Assembly (NCBI GenBank): GCA_007858575.1
Contig: CP042279.1
Span: 310,001 to 374,000 of the forward strand
Reading direction: 5' to 3'
Origin: Streptomyces sp. WAC08241
GTDB lineage: Bacteria; Actinomycetota; Actinomycetes; Streptomycetales; Streptomycetaceae
Length of the DNA stretch: 64,000 nucleotides
Shown one piece after another: positions 35,221 through 46,027 of the stretch (the stretch's first letter is position 1; each line of letters opens with the position of its first letter). Made by a program: the position numbers and the translations under genes. The notes under the pieces were generated by a model. The model made no database searches. It worked only from the letters and a program-made list of their open reading frames with translations, and had not been told where the DNA came from.

Positions 35221-36155
35221 GTGCTTGATCCGCAGGATTTGTACGAATGGGACCCGAAGGGCGTGGCCGTCGTCGACATGGCTCTGGCGCAGGAGTCGGC
35301 CGGCCTCGTCATGCTGTACCACTTCGACGGCTACATCGACGCGGGTGAGACCGGTGAGCAGATCGTCGAGCGCCTGCTCGACACCCTTCCGCACCAGTTG
35401 GTGGCCCGCTTCGACCACGACCGGCTCGTGGACTACCGCGCCCGCCGCCCGCTCCTGACCTTCCGGCGCGACCGCTGGACCGCGTACGAGACGCCGTCCA
35501 TCGAGGTCCGCTCGTGCAGGACGCCACCGGCGCCCCTTCCTCGTCCTCTCCGGTCCGGAGCCGGACGTGGAGTGGGAGCGGTTCGCCGCCGCCGTCCGGC
35601 AGATCGTCGAGCGCCTCGGCGTGCGCCTCTCCGTCAACTTCCACGGCATCCCCATGGGCGTGCCGCACACCCGCCCGGTCGGGCTCACCCCGCACGGCAG
35701 CCGCACCGACCTCATGCCCGGCCACCGCAGCCCCTTCGACGAGGCCCAGGTCCCCGGCAGCGCCGAGTCCCTCGTCGAGTACCGGCTCACCGAGGCCGGC
35801 CACGACACCCTCGGCGTCGCCGCCCACGTCCCGCACTACGTGGCCCGCTCGGCCTACCCGGACGCGGCCCTGACCGCCCTGGAGGCCGTCACGGCCGCCA
35901 CGGGGCTCGTCCTCCCGGCGTCGCCCACTCCCTGCGGACGGAGGCCCGCCGCACCCAGACCGAGATCGACCGCCAGATCGGCGAGGGCGACGAGGAGCTG
36001 GTGGCGCTCGTGCAGGGTCTCGAGCACCAGTACGACGCGGTGGCCGGGGCTGAGACCCGCGGCAACCTCGTTACCGAGCCCGCCGACCTGCCGTCGGCGG
36101 ACGAGCTGGGCCGCGAGTTCGAGCGCTTCTCGCGGAGCGGGAGGGCGACGCGTAG
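35221..36155 (+). CDS. PAC2 family protein (proteasome assembly chaperone-like)
   Basis: About 311 residues. GTG start at 35221 after GAGGAGCGG. PAC2 fold: [25 protein letters not shown], then [66 protein letters not shown] and [23 protein letters not shown]. The C-terminal helical part is [24 protein letters not shown]. Named for similarity to eukaryotic proteasome chaperone 2; actinobacteria have a 20S proteasome, but a role in its assembly is not shown. Frame breaks near 35515, 35915 and 36128. Confidence 0.85.
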
Positions 36156-36185
36156 TCCCGCGGGGCAGGCCCTAAGCTGCCGCTC

Positions 36186-36789
36186 ATGCTGAAGGTGGGC
36201 CTGACCGGCGGGATCGGCGCCGGCAAGAGCGAAGTGTCACGGCTGCTCGTCTCGTACGGGGCCGTCCTCGTCGACGCGGACCGGATCGCCCGCGAGGTCG
36301 TGGAGCCCGGCACCCCGGGGCTCGCGGCCGTCGTGGAGGCCTTCGGCGACGGTGTCCTCACCGCGGAGGGGACGCTCGACCGGCCGAAGCTCGGCTCCCT
36401 CGTGTTCGCCGACGCCGACCGCCTGGCCACCCTCAACGCCATCGTCCACCCCTGGTCGGAGCCCGGTCGGCGGAGCTGGAGAGCCGGGCGGAGGCCGGGG
36501 ACGTCGTCGTCCACGACGTCCCCTGCTCACCGAGAACGGGCTCGCGCCGCTCTACGACCTGGTCGTGGTCGTGGACGCGTCCCCGGAGACCCAGCTCGAC
36601 CGGCTCGTACGGCTGCGGGGCATGGACGAGTCCGAAGCCCGTGCCCGGATGGCGGCCCAGGCCACGCGCGCGCAGCGGCTGGCCGTCGCGGACCTCGTGA
36701 TCGACAACGACGGACCGCTCGACGCCCTCGAACCGCAGGTGCGGAAGGTCTGGGACGAGCTGTCACGGCGGGCCGCGTCCTCCGTTTAG
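36186..36789 (+). CDS. coaE: Dephospho-CoA kinase
   Basis: Last step of coenzyme A synthesis: phosphorylates the 3'-hydroxyl of dephospho-CoA with ATP. About 201 residues, normal. P-loop [17 protein letters not shown] at the N-terminus, then [31 protein letters not shown] and [26 protein letters not shown], plus the lid [31 protein letters not shown]. Frame breaks near 36461 and 36522. It starts 30 bp after the PAC2 gene. The last ten codons and stop form the first, diverged copy of a 32-33 bp tandem repeat. Confidence 0.93.
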
Positions 36790-36900
36790 GACCTGTCCGG
36801 CGGGTCGCGTCCTCTGTACAGGGCCTGTCCGGCGGGTCGCGTCCTCCGTACAGGGCCTGTCCAGCGGTCCGCGTCCTCCGCGCAGGGCCCGTTCGGCGGG
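36760..36900. repeat. 32-33 bp tandem repeat overlapping the coaE 3' end
   Basis: Unit of the form CTGTCCGGCGGGTCGCGTCC-TCYGTACAGGGC. Copies start at 36760 (33 bp, inside coaE), 36792/3, 36824 and 36856, with a partial copy at 36888. Periods between later copies are exactly 32 bp. Copies differ by a few substitutions. Confidence 0.85.
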
Positions 36901-36963
36901 CCCGGACGGAATGCGGCCACCGGGTCCGGTGTTCAACCACCGAACGAGGGGAAGGATGCCATC

Positions 36964-37332
36964 GTGGCCGACAGCAATCCGGAAACGCACGTCATCGACT
37001 TCCGCGCCGCGGAGCAACTGCTGGCCGCGCGGGACCCCCGGGGCGCCGTGAAGCTGCTGGACTCGGTGATCGCCGCCCACCCCGAGAACACGGCCGCGCG
37101 CCTGCTGCGCGCGCGTGCCTTCTTCGCCGCCGCCCAGTTGCGCCCCGCGCAGCTCGAGTTCGAGCTGGTCCTGGAGCGCGAGCCGGACAACGCCTTCGCC
37201 CACTTCGCCCTGGCCCGCACCTTCGAGCGCTCCGGACAGACCGACCGGGCCACCCGGCACTTCCGCCTGGCCGCCGCGCTCGACCCCAAGCCGGAGTACC
37301 TGCAGGCGGCGGGCTTCGACTCGCGGAACTGA
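36964..37332 (+). CDS. Small TPR-repeat protein
   Basis: Intact, 122 residues. GTG start at 36964. Helical tetratricopeptide-like repeats: [62 protein letters not shown] and [32 protein letters not shown]. These are protein-protein interaction motifs. Commonly found beside coaE in actinobacteria (from memory). Partner unknown. Confidence 0.85.
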   Translation: MADSNPETHVIDFRAAEQLLAARDPRGAVKLLDSVIAAHPENTAARLLRARAFFAAAQLRPAQLEFELVLEREPDNAFAHFALARTFERSGQTDRATRHFRLAAALDPKPEYLQAAGFDSRN

Positions 37333-37359
37333 GGGCGCACCGGAGATCCGGGCGGGCGC

Positions 37360-37628
37360 TCAGCGCTTCCGCCGCCGCGGCCCGGGTCGTACGGAGGGAC
37401 GTCCCGGCCCGGCTGCCAGTGCGGTCCCTGCCGCATGCGGCGCACCACGAGGGCCAGGTCGACCAGGACCACCAGGAACAGCACCCCGCAGGCCGCGGCC
37501 CAGCCGGGCCGGCCCACCAGGGCGAACGCGACCGTGCCGAAGACCGCCCACAGGAGTCCCCACACGCTCAGCCAGAACCGCATCCGCAAGGGGCTGCGCG
37601 CGGTCACCGGCTCGCTCCCGGTCCGCAT
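37360..37628 (-). CDS. Small two-helix membrane protein
   Basis: About 89 residues. ATG 37628 has GGGAGG nine to ten bases upstream; an in-frame GTG at 37637 is the alternative. Two membrane segments ([21 protein letters not shown] and [19 protein letters not shown]) are followed by a basic cytoplasmic tail [19 protein letters not shown]. Restoring a missing G near 37382 gives the end PRRRKR and TGA at 37360-37362. Function unknown. It converges with the TPR gene. Confidence 0.75.
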
Positions 37629-37724
37629 GGCGCTCACGCCTCCCGTCCACGTCTCCCGCGGGTCCTCCGGACACCTCCAGCATGGACCGCCCCGGGCGGA
37701 AAGCGAAGGAGGGCCGGACGGGCC

Positions 37725-38060
37725 CTAGTGGATGACGCTGTAGCTGCGCCAGGGGAGGGTTTCCGGGACGATCTCGTCCGTGGTGTCGGCCGGCAGGTAG
37801 GTGGAGTCCTTGCCCCGGCAGTCGAGGGTCGGGTACAGCACGATGTCCACCAGGGTGTTGTTCTCGACCCTGGTCGCGCCGGACGGCGCCAGGCGGTGGC
37901 AGCCCTTCACCGAGGGGCTCGTCACCGTCACGCCCACCTCGCGCTCCGTCTCGTACGAGATCGTGCCCACGGCGGTGCGGCCGAGGCCCGAGCAGCCGGC
38001 GACGGCGAGGGTGAGCAGCACGGCCCCGGTGGCGGTCGTGAGACGCCGGCGAACGGACAT
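37725..38060 (-). CDS. Small lipoprotein of unknown function
   Basis: Intact, 111 residues, ATG 38060. Type II signal peptide with lipobox LAVAGC at residues 18-23. The mature part has [29 protein letters not shown] and two further Cys (KGCH, LDCRG) that could form a disulfide. Lipid-anchored outside the membrane. No family recognised. Upstream lies a 387-bp region shared with the SNF2 gene. Confidence 0.8.
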   Translation of the reverse strand: MSVRRRLTTATGAVLLTLAVAGCSGLGRTAVGTISYETEREVGVTVTSPSVKGCHRLAPSGATRVENNTLVDIVLYPTLDCRGKDSTYLPADTTDEIVPETLPWRSYSVIH

Positions 38061-38447
38061 GGCGGTTCCTCTTCTGTCGAGCGGATGTCGGGCGAGCGGG
38101 CGGATGTCGGGCGAGCGCCGGGCCGAGGCGACGGCGGCGGATGGTGACGGACGGCGGCGAGCGGCGGCGGACGGCGCCCCTCGGGCCCGACCCCGGTCCA
38201 GGCCCACCCTCCCGCCCGGCGGGCCCTGTGTCATCCGCTGCTGGGCCGCCCGGGGAACCGGCCGGCGACCGCATACGGGCCGGCGATCCGGGCCGGCGGT
38301 CGGACGTGCGGCCGGATCCGCACCCGGACCAGTGGTCGGGCCGGCGGCCGGGCCCGTTGTCAGTCCCCACCCGTAAGGTCGGAGGTCCACGTCGGAGCTC
38401 GTCGGAGTTCCGGCACGCGGCGGAGGGCCGGGGAGGAGAGCGGAGCC
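38061..38447. other. Divergent intergenic region with short repeats
   Basis: Between the lipoprotein gene and the SNF2 ATPase gene. An 18-bp direct repeat GCGGATGTCGGGCGAGCG occurs at 38081-38098 and 38100-38117. Around 38260-38350 many near-copies of CGGGCCGGCG occur. No gene with convincing codon use is seen. Confidence 0.5.
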
Positions 38448-41296
38448 GTGACACACCTGGAGCACCGGTGCCGCCGTCTTCCTGCCCGCCACCCTTCCCC
38501 GCGAGGGCCGGATCGCCTTCTGGGCCCCCGACGGCGGCGCACTGCCGGACCCCGGGACGGTGGCCGGCGCGGAGCGCGTCGGGCTGACCGTGGCCCGGCG
38601 GCACGGCAACGGCGCCCGGAGCCGCGAGGTCCCCGCCGTCACCCTCCCCGTCGAGACCGCCCTGCCCCACCTCGTCGCGGCCCGCCACCACCCGGCCGCC
38701 CACCCCGCCACTGCCGGCTGGGGCGCCGCCGCCCTGCACGCCCTGCACCTGGCCGCCCGGGGACGGCTCCTGCCGGGACTCACCGCCGACGACCTGGACG
38801 CCTGGCGGGCCGGGCCCCTGGACGCCGACGACATCGCCCATCTGCGGGCCGTCGCCGCCGCCCTGCCGGCCGAGGCGTACGCCGTGCCCGTCCCCGGCCG
38901 CGGACCGCTGCGGCTGCCCGACCCCGAGACCCTCGTCCGCGCCTTCCTCGACGCCGTCGCCGACGCCCTGCCCCGCACCCCGGCCGCCGCCCACGCGGTC
39001 GGGCGCCGTTCGCGGCCCGCGCCCCGCAGCACCTGCCCCGCGCGTGCCTGGCCGCCGAGGCGGCGGCCGGAATGGACGCCGGGGTCCGCGTCTCGCTCCG
39101 CCTCGACCTGTCGCCGTACGAACTCTTCGACATCGGCGCCCCCGGCGAAGGGAGCGCGGAAGAGGGCGGCGGCGAGCGGCACGCCGCCGCCGCGCTCCTC
39201 CAGGTCCACAGCCTCGCCGACCCCACCCTCGTCATCGACGCCACGGACCTGTGGGCGGGGAGGGCGAGCACTTCGGCCCCCGCGCCCGGATCGACGCCGT
39301 CTCGCCCTGCGCCGCGCCGCCCGGGTCTGGCCCCCGCTGGCCCGGCTCCTGGAGCGGGACGTGCCCGACGTCCTCGCCGTCACCGAGGACGAGCTGTACG
39401 AGCTGCTCGGCCCCGCCGCCGCCCGGCTCGCCGACGCCGGGGTCGCCGTCCACTGGCCGCGCGAGCTGGCCCGCTCGCTCAGCGCCTCCGCCGTCGTCCG
39501 CCCGGCGCTCGCCGCCCCCGGCTCCGCGACCGACGGCACCTCCTTCTTCGACAGCGAGGAGCTGCTGCGCTTCGACTGGCAGTTGGCCCTCGACGGCGAT
39601 CCGCTCACCGAGCGCGAGATGGACCTCCTGGCCGAGGCCCACCGGCCCGTCGTGCGCCTCCGCGACCAGTGGGTCGTCGTCGACCCCGACCTGGTCCGCA
39701 AGGCCCGCAAGCGGGAGCTCGGCCTGCTCGAACCGGTCGACGCCCTCGGCGTCGCCCTCACCGGCACTGCCGAGGTGGACGGCGAGACCGTCCCCGCCGT
39801 CCCCGTCGGGGCGCTCGCCGCCCTCCGCGACCGGCTCCTGGCCGGACCCGAGGACGTGCAGGCCCCGCCCGGCCTCACCGCCACCCTGCGCGACTACCAG
39901 CTCCGGGGCCTCGCCTGGCTCGACCTGATGACCTCGCTCGGCCTCGGCGGCTGCCTCGCCGACGACATGGGCCTCGGCAAGACCGTCACCCTCATCGCCC
40001 TCCACCTGCGGCGCGCCCGCCGCGCCCCCACCCTGGTCGTCTGCCCGGCGTCCCTGCTCGGCAACTGGCAGCGGGAAGTGCGGAAGTTCGCCCCCGACGT
40101 GCCCGTGCGGCGCTTCCACGGCGCCGACCGGGACCTGGACGGCACCGGGGCGGCTTCGTCCTCACCACCTACGGGACCCTGCGCACCAGCGCCGCCCGAC
40201 TGGCCGCGCACGAGTGGGGGATGGTCGTCGCCGACGAGGCGCAGCACGTCAAGAACCCGTTCTCCGCGACCGCCAGGGCGCTGCGCGAGATCCCCGCGCC
40301 CGCCAGGGTCGCCCTGACCGGCACCCCCGTGGAGAACAACCTCTCCGAGCTGTGGGCCCTCCTCGACTGGACCACCCCCGGCCTCCTCGGACCGCTCAAG
40401 GCCTTCCGCTCCCGGCACGCCAGGGCCGTGGAGAACCACGAGGAGATCGAGCACGACGAGGCCGTCGAGCGGCTCGCCCGGCTCGTGCGCCCCTTCCTGC
40501 TGCGCCGCCGCAAGTCCGATCCCGGCATCGTCCCCGAGCTGCCGCCCAAGACGGAGTCCGACCATCCCGTCGCCCTCACCCGGGAGCAGGCCTCCCTCTA
40601 CGAGGCGACCGTCCGCGAGACCATGGCGCGGATCGAGGAGTCCGAGGGCATGGCACGGCGCGGTCTGGTCATGAAGCTGCTGACCTCCCTCAAGCAGATC
40701 TGCAACCACCCCGCCCAGTTCCTCAGGGAGGAGGCCCCGCGCGGCCCCGGCACCGCCCGTCTCGCCGGCCGCTCGGGGAAGCTCGCCCTCCTCGACGAGC
40801 TGCTCGACACGATCCTCGCCGAGGACGGGTCCGTGCTCGTCTTCACCCAGTACGTGTCGATGGCCCGGCTCCTCGCCGACCACCTGGCCGCGCGCGGCGT
40901 CCCCGCCCAACTCCTGCACGGCGGCACCCCGGTGGCCGAGCGGGAGCGGATGGTCGACCGCTTCCAGGACGGCGAGGTCCCCGTCTTCCTGCTCTCCCTG
41001 AAGGCCGCGGGCACCGGCCTCAACCTCACCCGGGCCGGCCACGTGATCCACTACGACCGCTGGTGGAACCCGGCCGTCGAGGAGCAGGCCACCGACCGCG
41101 CCTACCGCATCGGCCAGACCCAGCCGGTGCAGGTCCACCGGCTGATCGCCGAGGGCACGGTCGAGGACCGGATCTCCGAGATGCTCCGCGCCAAGCGGGC
41201 CCTGGCCGACGCTGTCCTCGGCTCCGGCGAGGCCGCCCTCACCGAACTCACCGACCGGGAGCTCGCCGACCTGGTGTCTCTGAGGAGGCCTCGTGA
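38448..41296 (+). CDS. SNF2-family ATPase (DEAD/DEAH helicase-like)
   Basis: About 950 residues. GTG start at 38448. The N-terminal half is an actinobacterial SNF2-associated region with no named activity. The C-terminal half is a full Snf2 motor: YQLRGLAWLDLMTSLGLGGCLADDMGLGKTVT (motifs Q and I), VVCPASLLGNWQREV (Ia), VADEAQHVKN (II, DEAQ), ALTGTPVENNLSELW (III), then LVFTQYVSMARLL, FLLSLKAAGTGLNLT and HYDRWWNPAVEEQATDRAYRIGQ (V-VI). It is a DNA translocase that remodels protein-DNA complexes; the cellular role in bacteria is not defined. Frame breaks near 38470, 39005, 39262, 39300, 40147 and 41283. Its TGA overlaps the next gene's GTG (GTGA). Confidence 0.88.
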
Positions 41297-42559
41297 ACCG
41301 CGTCCGGGCCGCGCGCGGACCGCCCCCGCCACGACGACCGCCGCCGCTCCTTCCCGCAGGTCGCGCCCCGCGAGGCCCCCGACGGGCGGTTCGCCGCCAC
41401 CTGGTGGGGAACGCCTGGGTCGAGGCCCTGGAGGACGCCGCCCTCGACCCGGCCCGCCTCGCCCGCGGCAAGGCCTACGCGGGACGCGGCCACGTCGACG
41501 CGATCACGGTCACCCCCGGCCGGGTCGTCGCCTACGTCCATGGCAGCCGGCCCCGCCCGTACCGCACCGAGATCAGGATGCGGACCCTCGGCGACGACGG
41601 CTGGGAGGAGTTCCTCGACGGGGCCACCGCGCGTCCCGACCACATCGCCGCCCTCCTCGACAAGGACGTGCCGCACGCACTGGAGGCGGTCGCCGGGTTG
41701 CTGCCCGCGCCGGGCGACCTCGTCCCCGACTGCTCCTGCCCGGACGACGGCTACCCCTGCAAGCACGCCGCCGCCCTCTGCTACCAGGCCGCGCGGCTCC
41801 TCGACGAGGACCCGTTCGTCCTCTTCCTGATGCGCGGCCGCGGCGAGCAGGAGCTCCTCGCCGAGCTGACCCGGCGCAACGCGGCCCGGTCCGCCGCCGA
41901 GACCGCCGCCGCCCCACCCCCGATGCCCACCGTCCCGGCCCGCACCGCCCTCGACGCCGCCACCGGCGCCGGGCTCCCGCCGCTGCCCGCCCCGCTGCCG
42001 CTCCCCGACCGGCCCGGCCGCCCGGCCGTCTTCCCGCCCGATCCCGCCGCACCCGACCCGCTCGCGCTCGACCTCCTCGCCACCGAGGCCGCCGCCCGCG
42101 CCCACGCCCTCCTCGCCACCGGCCTCGACCCGGTCGCCGCCCTCACCCCTGGCAGGACGCGGTCCGGCTCGCCGCCGCGCACCCCGGCTCCGGGCTCACC
42201 GCCTCCACCCGCGCCCTCTACCGCGATCTGGCCCACGCCCTCGACCGCACCCCCACCGACCTGGCCCGTGCCGTCGCCGCCTGGCGGCAGGGCGGCGCCG
42301 AGGACTCGCCGTCCTGGAAGAGGCCTGGGATCCGCCGGCCGGCCCGTTCGACCGGGCCAGACCCGCGCTGCTCGCCGCCGGCCTCCCCGCCCTCCGCCCC
42401 TGGCGCAACTGCCTCTCCGGCCGGTCCCTCCAGCTCCGCCTGGGCCGGGACGGCCTCTGGTACGGCTACGAGTCGGACGGCGACCGCGAGGACTGGTGGC
42501 CGCGCGGCGACCCCGGTTCCGACCCGGTCGACACCCTCGACGGTCTCCTGGGACGGTGA
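41293..42559 (+). CDS. SWIM zinc-finger protein paired with the SNF2 ATPase
   Basis: About 422 residues. GTG 41293 overlaps the SNF2 stop by 4 bp, so the two are translationally coupled. The N-terminal block WWGNAWVEALEDAALDPARLARGKAYA, with VHGSRPRPYRTEI, is family-typical. SWIM finger DCSCPDDGYPCKHAAALCY carries the CxC..CxH ligands. A Pro/Ala-rich middle is followed by a helical C-terminus ending VDTLDGLLGR. SWIM domains bind DNA or protein; this protein is the usual partner of the SNF2 ATPase in actinobacteria. Frame breaks near 41325, 42150 and 42315. Confidence 0.85.
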
Positions 42560-42685
42560 GTCCACACTCGAACAGGCCCCACTCGTTGGGGTGAAACCTC
42601 CGGTGGCCGGATCCGGCGCACACGTCCGCCGCGTTGATTCGGGTACGGGCGACTGCCCGTGCACACCTCCGGAAGGCAGGAAGCC

Positions 42686-43495
42686 ATGAGGCAGATTCGC
42701 CGAAGTGGTCTGGCCACACTGTTGGTCACGGGCGGGGCGCTCGCCCTCTCGGTGGGCGCTGCGCACGCCGACGCCGGCGCCCAGGGCGCCGCGGTCGGTT
42801 CGCCGGGAGTCGGTTCCGGCAACACGGTTCAACTGCCGGTGCACGTCCCGGTCAACGTCTGCGGCAACACGGTCGACGTCGTCGGGCTGCTCAACCCGGC
42901 CTTCGGCAACAACTGCGCCAACGTCTCGGACGAGCCCGAGGGTTACGGATCGGACGAGGACGGCGGCGGCCGCTCCCACTCCCACAAGGACGAGCCCGGC
43001 ACCCCGCGCGGCGGGGAGCAGGCCGGCGGCTCCCACGGAGGCGGCGCCCAGAGCGGCGGCTCTTCCAACGGCGGCGGCTCCACCGCCGAGGGCCAGGCCC
43101 AGGGATCGCCCGGCGTCCTCTCCGGAACGGCCTCCAGCTCCCCGTCGACCTCCCCGTGAACGTCAGCGGGAACTCGGTCAACGTGGTCGGCATCGGCAAC
43201 CCGTCCTTCGGCAACACCGCGGTCAACGGTCCCGCGAAGCCGGCCCAGCCGATCGAGACGCCGACGCCGCGCCCGCAGACCCCCGTGCGGAACATCCCGG
43301 TCCCGCAGGCGCAGACCGAGTCGCCCGCCCCCGCTCCCGTCCCGGCCCCCGCGCCGCAGGGCGAGAAGAGCGAGGCCGCGCTGGCCCACACCGGTTCGTC
43401 GGACGTCATCGGCTACGCCGCCTCGGGCAGTGCCGCGCTGCTCCTCGGCGGCGCCCTGCTGTACCGCCGCGCGCCGCGCCGGAGACCGGGCCTGA
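42686..43495 (+). CDS. Long, sortase-anchored chaplin
   Basis: Hydrophobic surface protein that helps aerial hyphae grow. ATG 42686 after GGAAGGCAGG. Signal peptide ends AHA-D. Chaplin domain 1 (about residues 34-80: GVGSGNTVQLPVHVPVNVCGN, NPAFGNNCANVS) keeps both Cys. A Gly/Ser/His-rich linker follows. Domain 2 (GNGLQLPVDLPVNVSGNSVNVV, NPSFGNTAVNG) has Ser and Thr in place of both Cys. A Pro-rich spacer, sortase motif LAHTG, membrane segment and basic tail complete a ChpA/B/C-type protein. Frame breaks near 43130 and 43475; the stop at 43493-43495 assumes the second repair. A CGTTGA box at 42632-42637 could be part of a BldN-type promoter. Confidence 0.88.
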
Positions 43496-43542
43496 GGGGA
43501 CGTTCCGCGCGGCGGGACCGGCGCGCACTGACGCCCGAGCCG

Positions 43543-44219
43543 TCAGCCGCGCGCTTCCCCGTCGCCACCGCGCCAGGCCCGGAGCACCGCCTCGATGGCG
43601 GGCGCGACCCTCGTCCGGGCCTGGTGACGCGGCACCCCCGCATCAGCAGGGTGTCGTACGGGGTGTCGACGTGCCGTACGCTGGCCCGTACCGCGGCGGT
43701 CACCGCGCCGTGGTCGAGCGAGCGGCCCGCGGCCGTGCGCCCCACCCGCCCGCTGCCCTTCGCCGAGGCGTGGGCGGCGATCTCGTCCGCCCGGTCCGCA
43801 GGACAGGCCGGGAAGAGCCGCAGGATCTCCGCCCGGAGCGCCGCGGTGATCCCGGCGTCGAGGACCGCCCGCCGCTCCGCGTCCCGGGCCCGCCGCCTGG
43901 CCCGCGCCTCCGCGTCCGCCAGGCAGGTCCGCTCCGCCCCGGCCAGCGCCGCCTCCTCGACGAGGAGGCCCTGGCGCTCGTACCGCGTGCGGCGCCGGTT
44001 GTGCCGTACCACCACCGCCCAGAGGGTGCTGGCCTCGCGGGCGCGCCGGGTGAGGGCGGTGTCGCCCCGGGGCAGGAAGACCAGGTGCCCGAGGTCGGCG
44101 CAGTCCAGGCAGACCGGCGCGTTGAACTCCAGGATCATCCGCTCCAGCGGTCCCCGGCGGCACTCCGAGCAGCGGCGGCGCTTGAGCGGTTCGACGACGA
44201 CCGGCGCGACGAGGTCCAT
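43543..44219 (-). CDS. DUF2293 protein with N-terminal Cys motif
   Basis: About 226 residues, ATG 44219. An N-terminal possible zinc ribbon (RCSECRRG and VCLDCADLGH) precedes a basic helical region, then the DUF2293 domain (LFPACPADRADEIAAHASAKGSGRVGRTAAGRSLD, VTAAVRASVRHVDTPYDTLLM). The paired CxxC motifs and the basic region suggest nucleic-acid contact; this is inference. One frame break near 43628. The family function is unknown. It lies 11 bp after the next upstream minus-strand gene. Confidence 0.82.
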
Positions 44220-44230
44220 GCCCGCCCCCG

Positions 44231-44688
44231 TCAGCGGACGCCGGGCGCGGCGGCGGCGACGAACAGGGCGAGGGCCTCCTTCGCCCGCTCGGAGCGGCGG
44301 GCGCGGTCCGCGGTCCCCACCGCCTCGTGCATGCAGTGGGTCTCCTCGAAGGCCTTCTCCGCCAGGCGCCGGGTCTCGGGGTCGTCGCACACCAACTGGA
44401 CGCGGAAGAGGGCCTGCCGGGCGGCGGTGCGCTGCCGGTAGGAGGCGTAGCGGGACTCCTCCGCCTCCTCCGAACCGGGCTCCTCGACCGCCCGGAACCA
44501 GCGGTCGTTCTGGCTGTGCCGGTAGTCGACGACCGCGCCGGCGAAGGCGCTGTAGCTCGCGATCCGCTCCTGCCGGAGCTGCTCGGACCGGGCGAGCGCG
44601 GCCGTGCGCTCGGCGGCCCGCCCCTGGAACCAGTGCGTGAAGACGACACCCAGCAGGGTGCCCGCCACGGCTATCAGTGCGGCGTCCA
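44231..44688 (-). CDS. Membrane-anchored coiled-coil protein of unknown function
   Basis: Intact, about 152 residues. ATG 44688 is chosen; an in-frame ATG 48 bases upstream is possible. One N-terminal membrane segment (LIAVAGTLLGVVFTHWF), then a long basic-acidic helix (RAAERTAALARSEQLRQERIASY) and a helical cytoplasmic domain with VQLVCDDPETRRLAEKAFEETH. The layout resembles many small actinobacterial proteins of unknown role. Likely co-transcribed with the DUF2293 gene. Confidence 0.75.
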
Positions 44689-44772
44689 TGACCGGCCGCC
44701 CTCCCGTTTCCCTCGGCCTCTCGGACCCCTTGATCATGACAGCCGGAGGGCCCGCGTCACCGCCCGTGTCCG

Positions 44773-45983
44773 CTACTGCCGGTATCCGCTCAGGAAGCGG
44801 CCGATGCGGCTGATCGCGGCGTCGAGGTCGTCGGCGTACGGCAGGGTGAGGATGCGGAAGTGGTCCGGGCGCGGCCAGTTGAAGCCGGTGCCCTGGACGA
44901 CCTGGATCTTCTCCCGGAGCAGCAGGTCGAGGACGAACTTCTCGTCGTCGTGGATCCGGTGCACGGCCGGGTCGAGGCGCGGGAAGGCGTAGAGGGCGCC
45001 CTTCGGCTTCACGCAGGAGACGCCGGGGATCTCGTTCAGCTTCTCCCAGGCGCGGTCGCGCTGTTCGCGCAGTCTGCCGCCCGGGGCGGTCAGCTCGTGG
45101 ATCGACTGGCGGCCGCCGAGCGCGGCCTGGATGGCGTACTGGGCGGGGGCGTTGGGGCACAGGCGCATGGAGGCCAGCATGGTGAGGCCCTCCAGGTAGT
45201 TCGCGGCGTGCCGCTTCGGGCCGGTGACGACCAGCCAGCCGGAGCGGAAGCCGGCCACCCGGTAGGTCTTGGAGAGGCCGCCGAAGGTGAGGACCACCAG
45301 GTCGTCGGCGAGGGAGGCGGCGGGTGATGGACGGCGTCGTCGTAGACGATCCGGTCGTAGATCTCGTCGGCGAGGACCATCAGGCCGTGGCGGCGGGCGA
45401 GGTCGAGGATCCCCTCGACGATCTCCTTCGGATAGACCGCGCCGGTGGGGTTGTTGGGGTTGATGATCACGACGGCCCGGGTCCGGTCGGTGATCTTCGA
45501 CGCCATGTCGTCGAGGTCCGGGTACCAGTCGGCCGACTCGTCGCACAGGTAGTGCACGGCCTTGCCGCCCGCCAGGGTGGTGGCGGCGGTCCAGAGCGGG
45601 AAGTCGGGGGCGGGGATCAGGACCTCGTCGCCGTCCTCCAGGAGGGCCTGCACGGCCATGGAGACCAGCTCGGACACGCCGTTGCCGAGGAAGACGTCGT
45701 CGACGTCGACCTCCGGGAGGCCCATGGCCTGGTAGCGCTGGGCCGCCGCGCGGCGGGCGGAGAGGATGCCGCGCGAGTCGGTGTAGCCGTGGGCCTTGGG
45801 GAGCATCCGGATCATGTCCTGGACGATCTCCTCGGGCGCCTCGAAGCCGAAGAGCGCCGGATTGCCCGTGTTGAGGCGCAGGACGCTGTGGCCCGCCTCC
45901 TCCAGGGCGTTGGCGTGCTCGATCACCGGGCCGCGGATCTCGTAGCAGACCTCGTTCAGCTTGCTCGACTGCCGGAACTCCAT
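44773..45983 (-). CDS. PLP-dependent aminotransferase (AlaA-like alanine transaminase)
   Basis: Fold type I class I/II aminotransferase, about 403 residues, ATG 45983. Starts MEFRQSSKLNEVCYEIRGPV, characteristic of the AlaA-type alanine transaminase clade that makes alanine from pyruvate and glutamate. PLP site: GLSKTYRVAGFRSGW with the Schiff-base Lys, INPNNPTGAVYP with the Asn, DEIYDRIVYDDA with the Asp/Tyr, and FRILTLPYADDL with the Arg that binds the carboxylate. One frame break near 45325. Substrate call is by clade resemblance. It is divergent from an HxlR regulator. Confidence 0.88.
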
Positions 45984-46027
45984 GTCCGACCTCCCCAGTT
46001 CCCGGAATCAGCGCCGTTCGGCGATGC

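Noticed and set aside
36760..36900. Possible CRISPR array (32-bp periodic repeats)
   Set aside because: Copies are directly abutting with no unique spacers, and no cas genes are present.
38448..42689. Single open frame of about 1400 codons covering both SNF2 and SWIM genes, which could suggest a fused protein
   Set aside because: Much of it is Arg/Pro-rich shadow frame. The real protein changes frame several times, and an overlapping GTGA stop/start separates the two genes.
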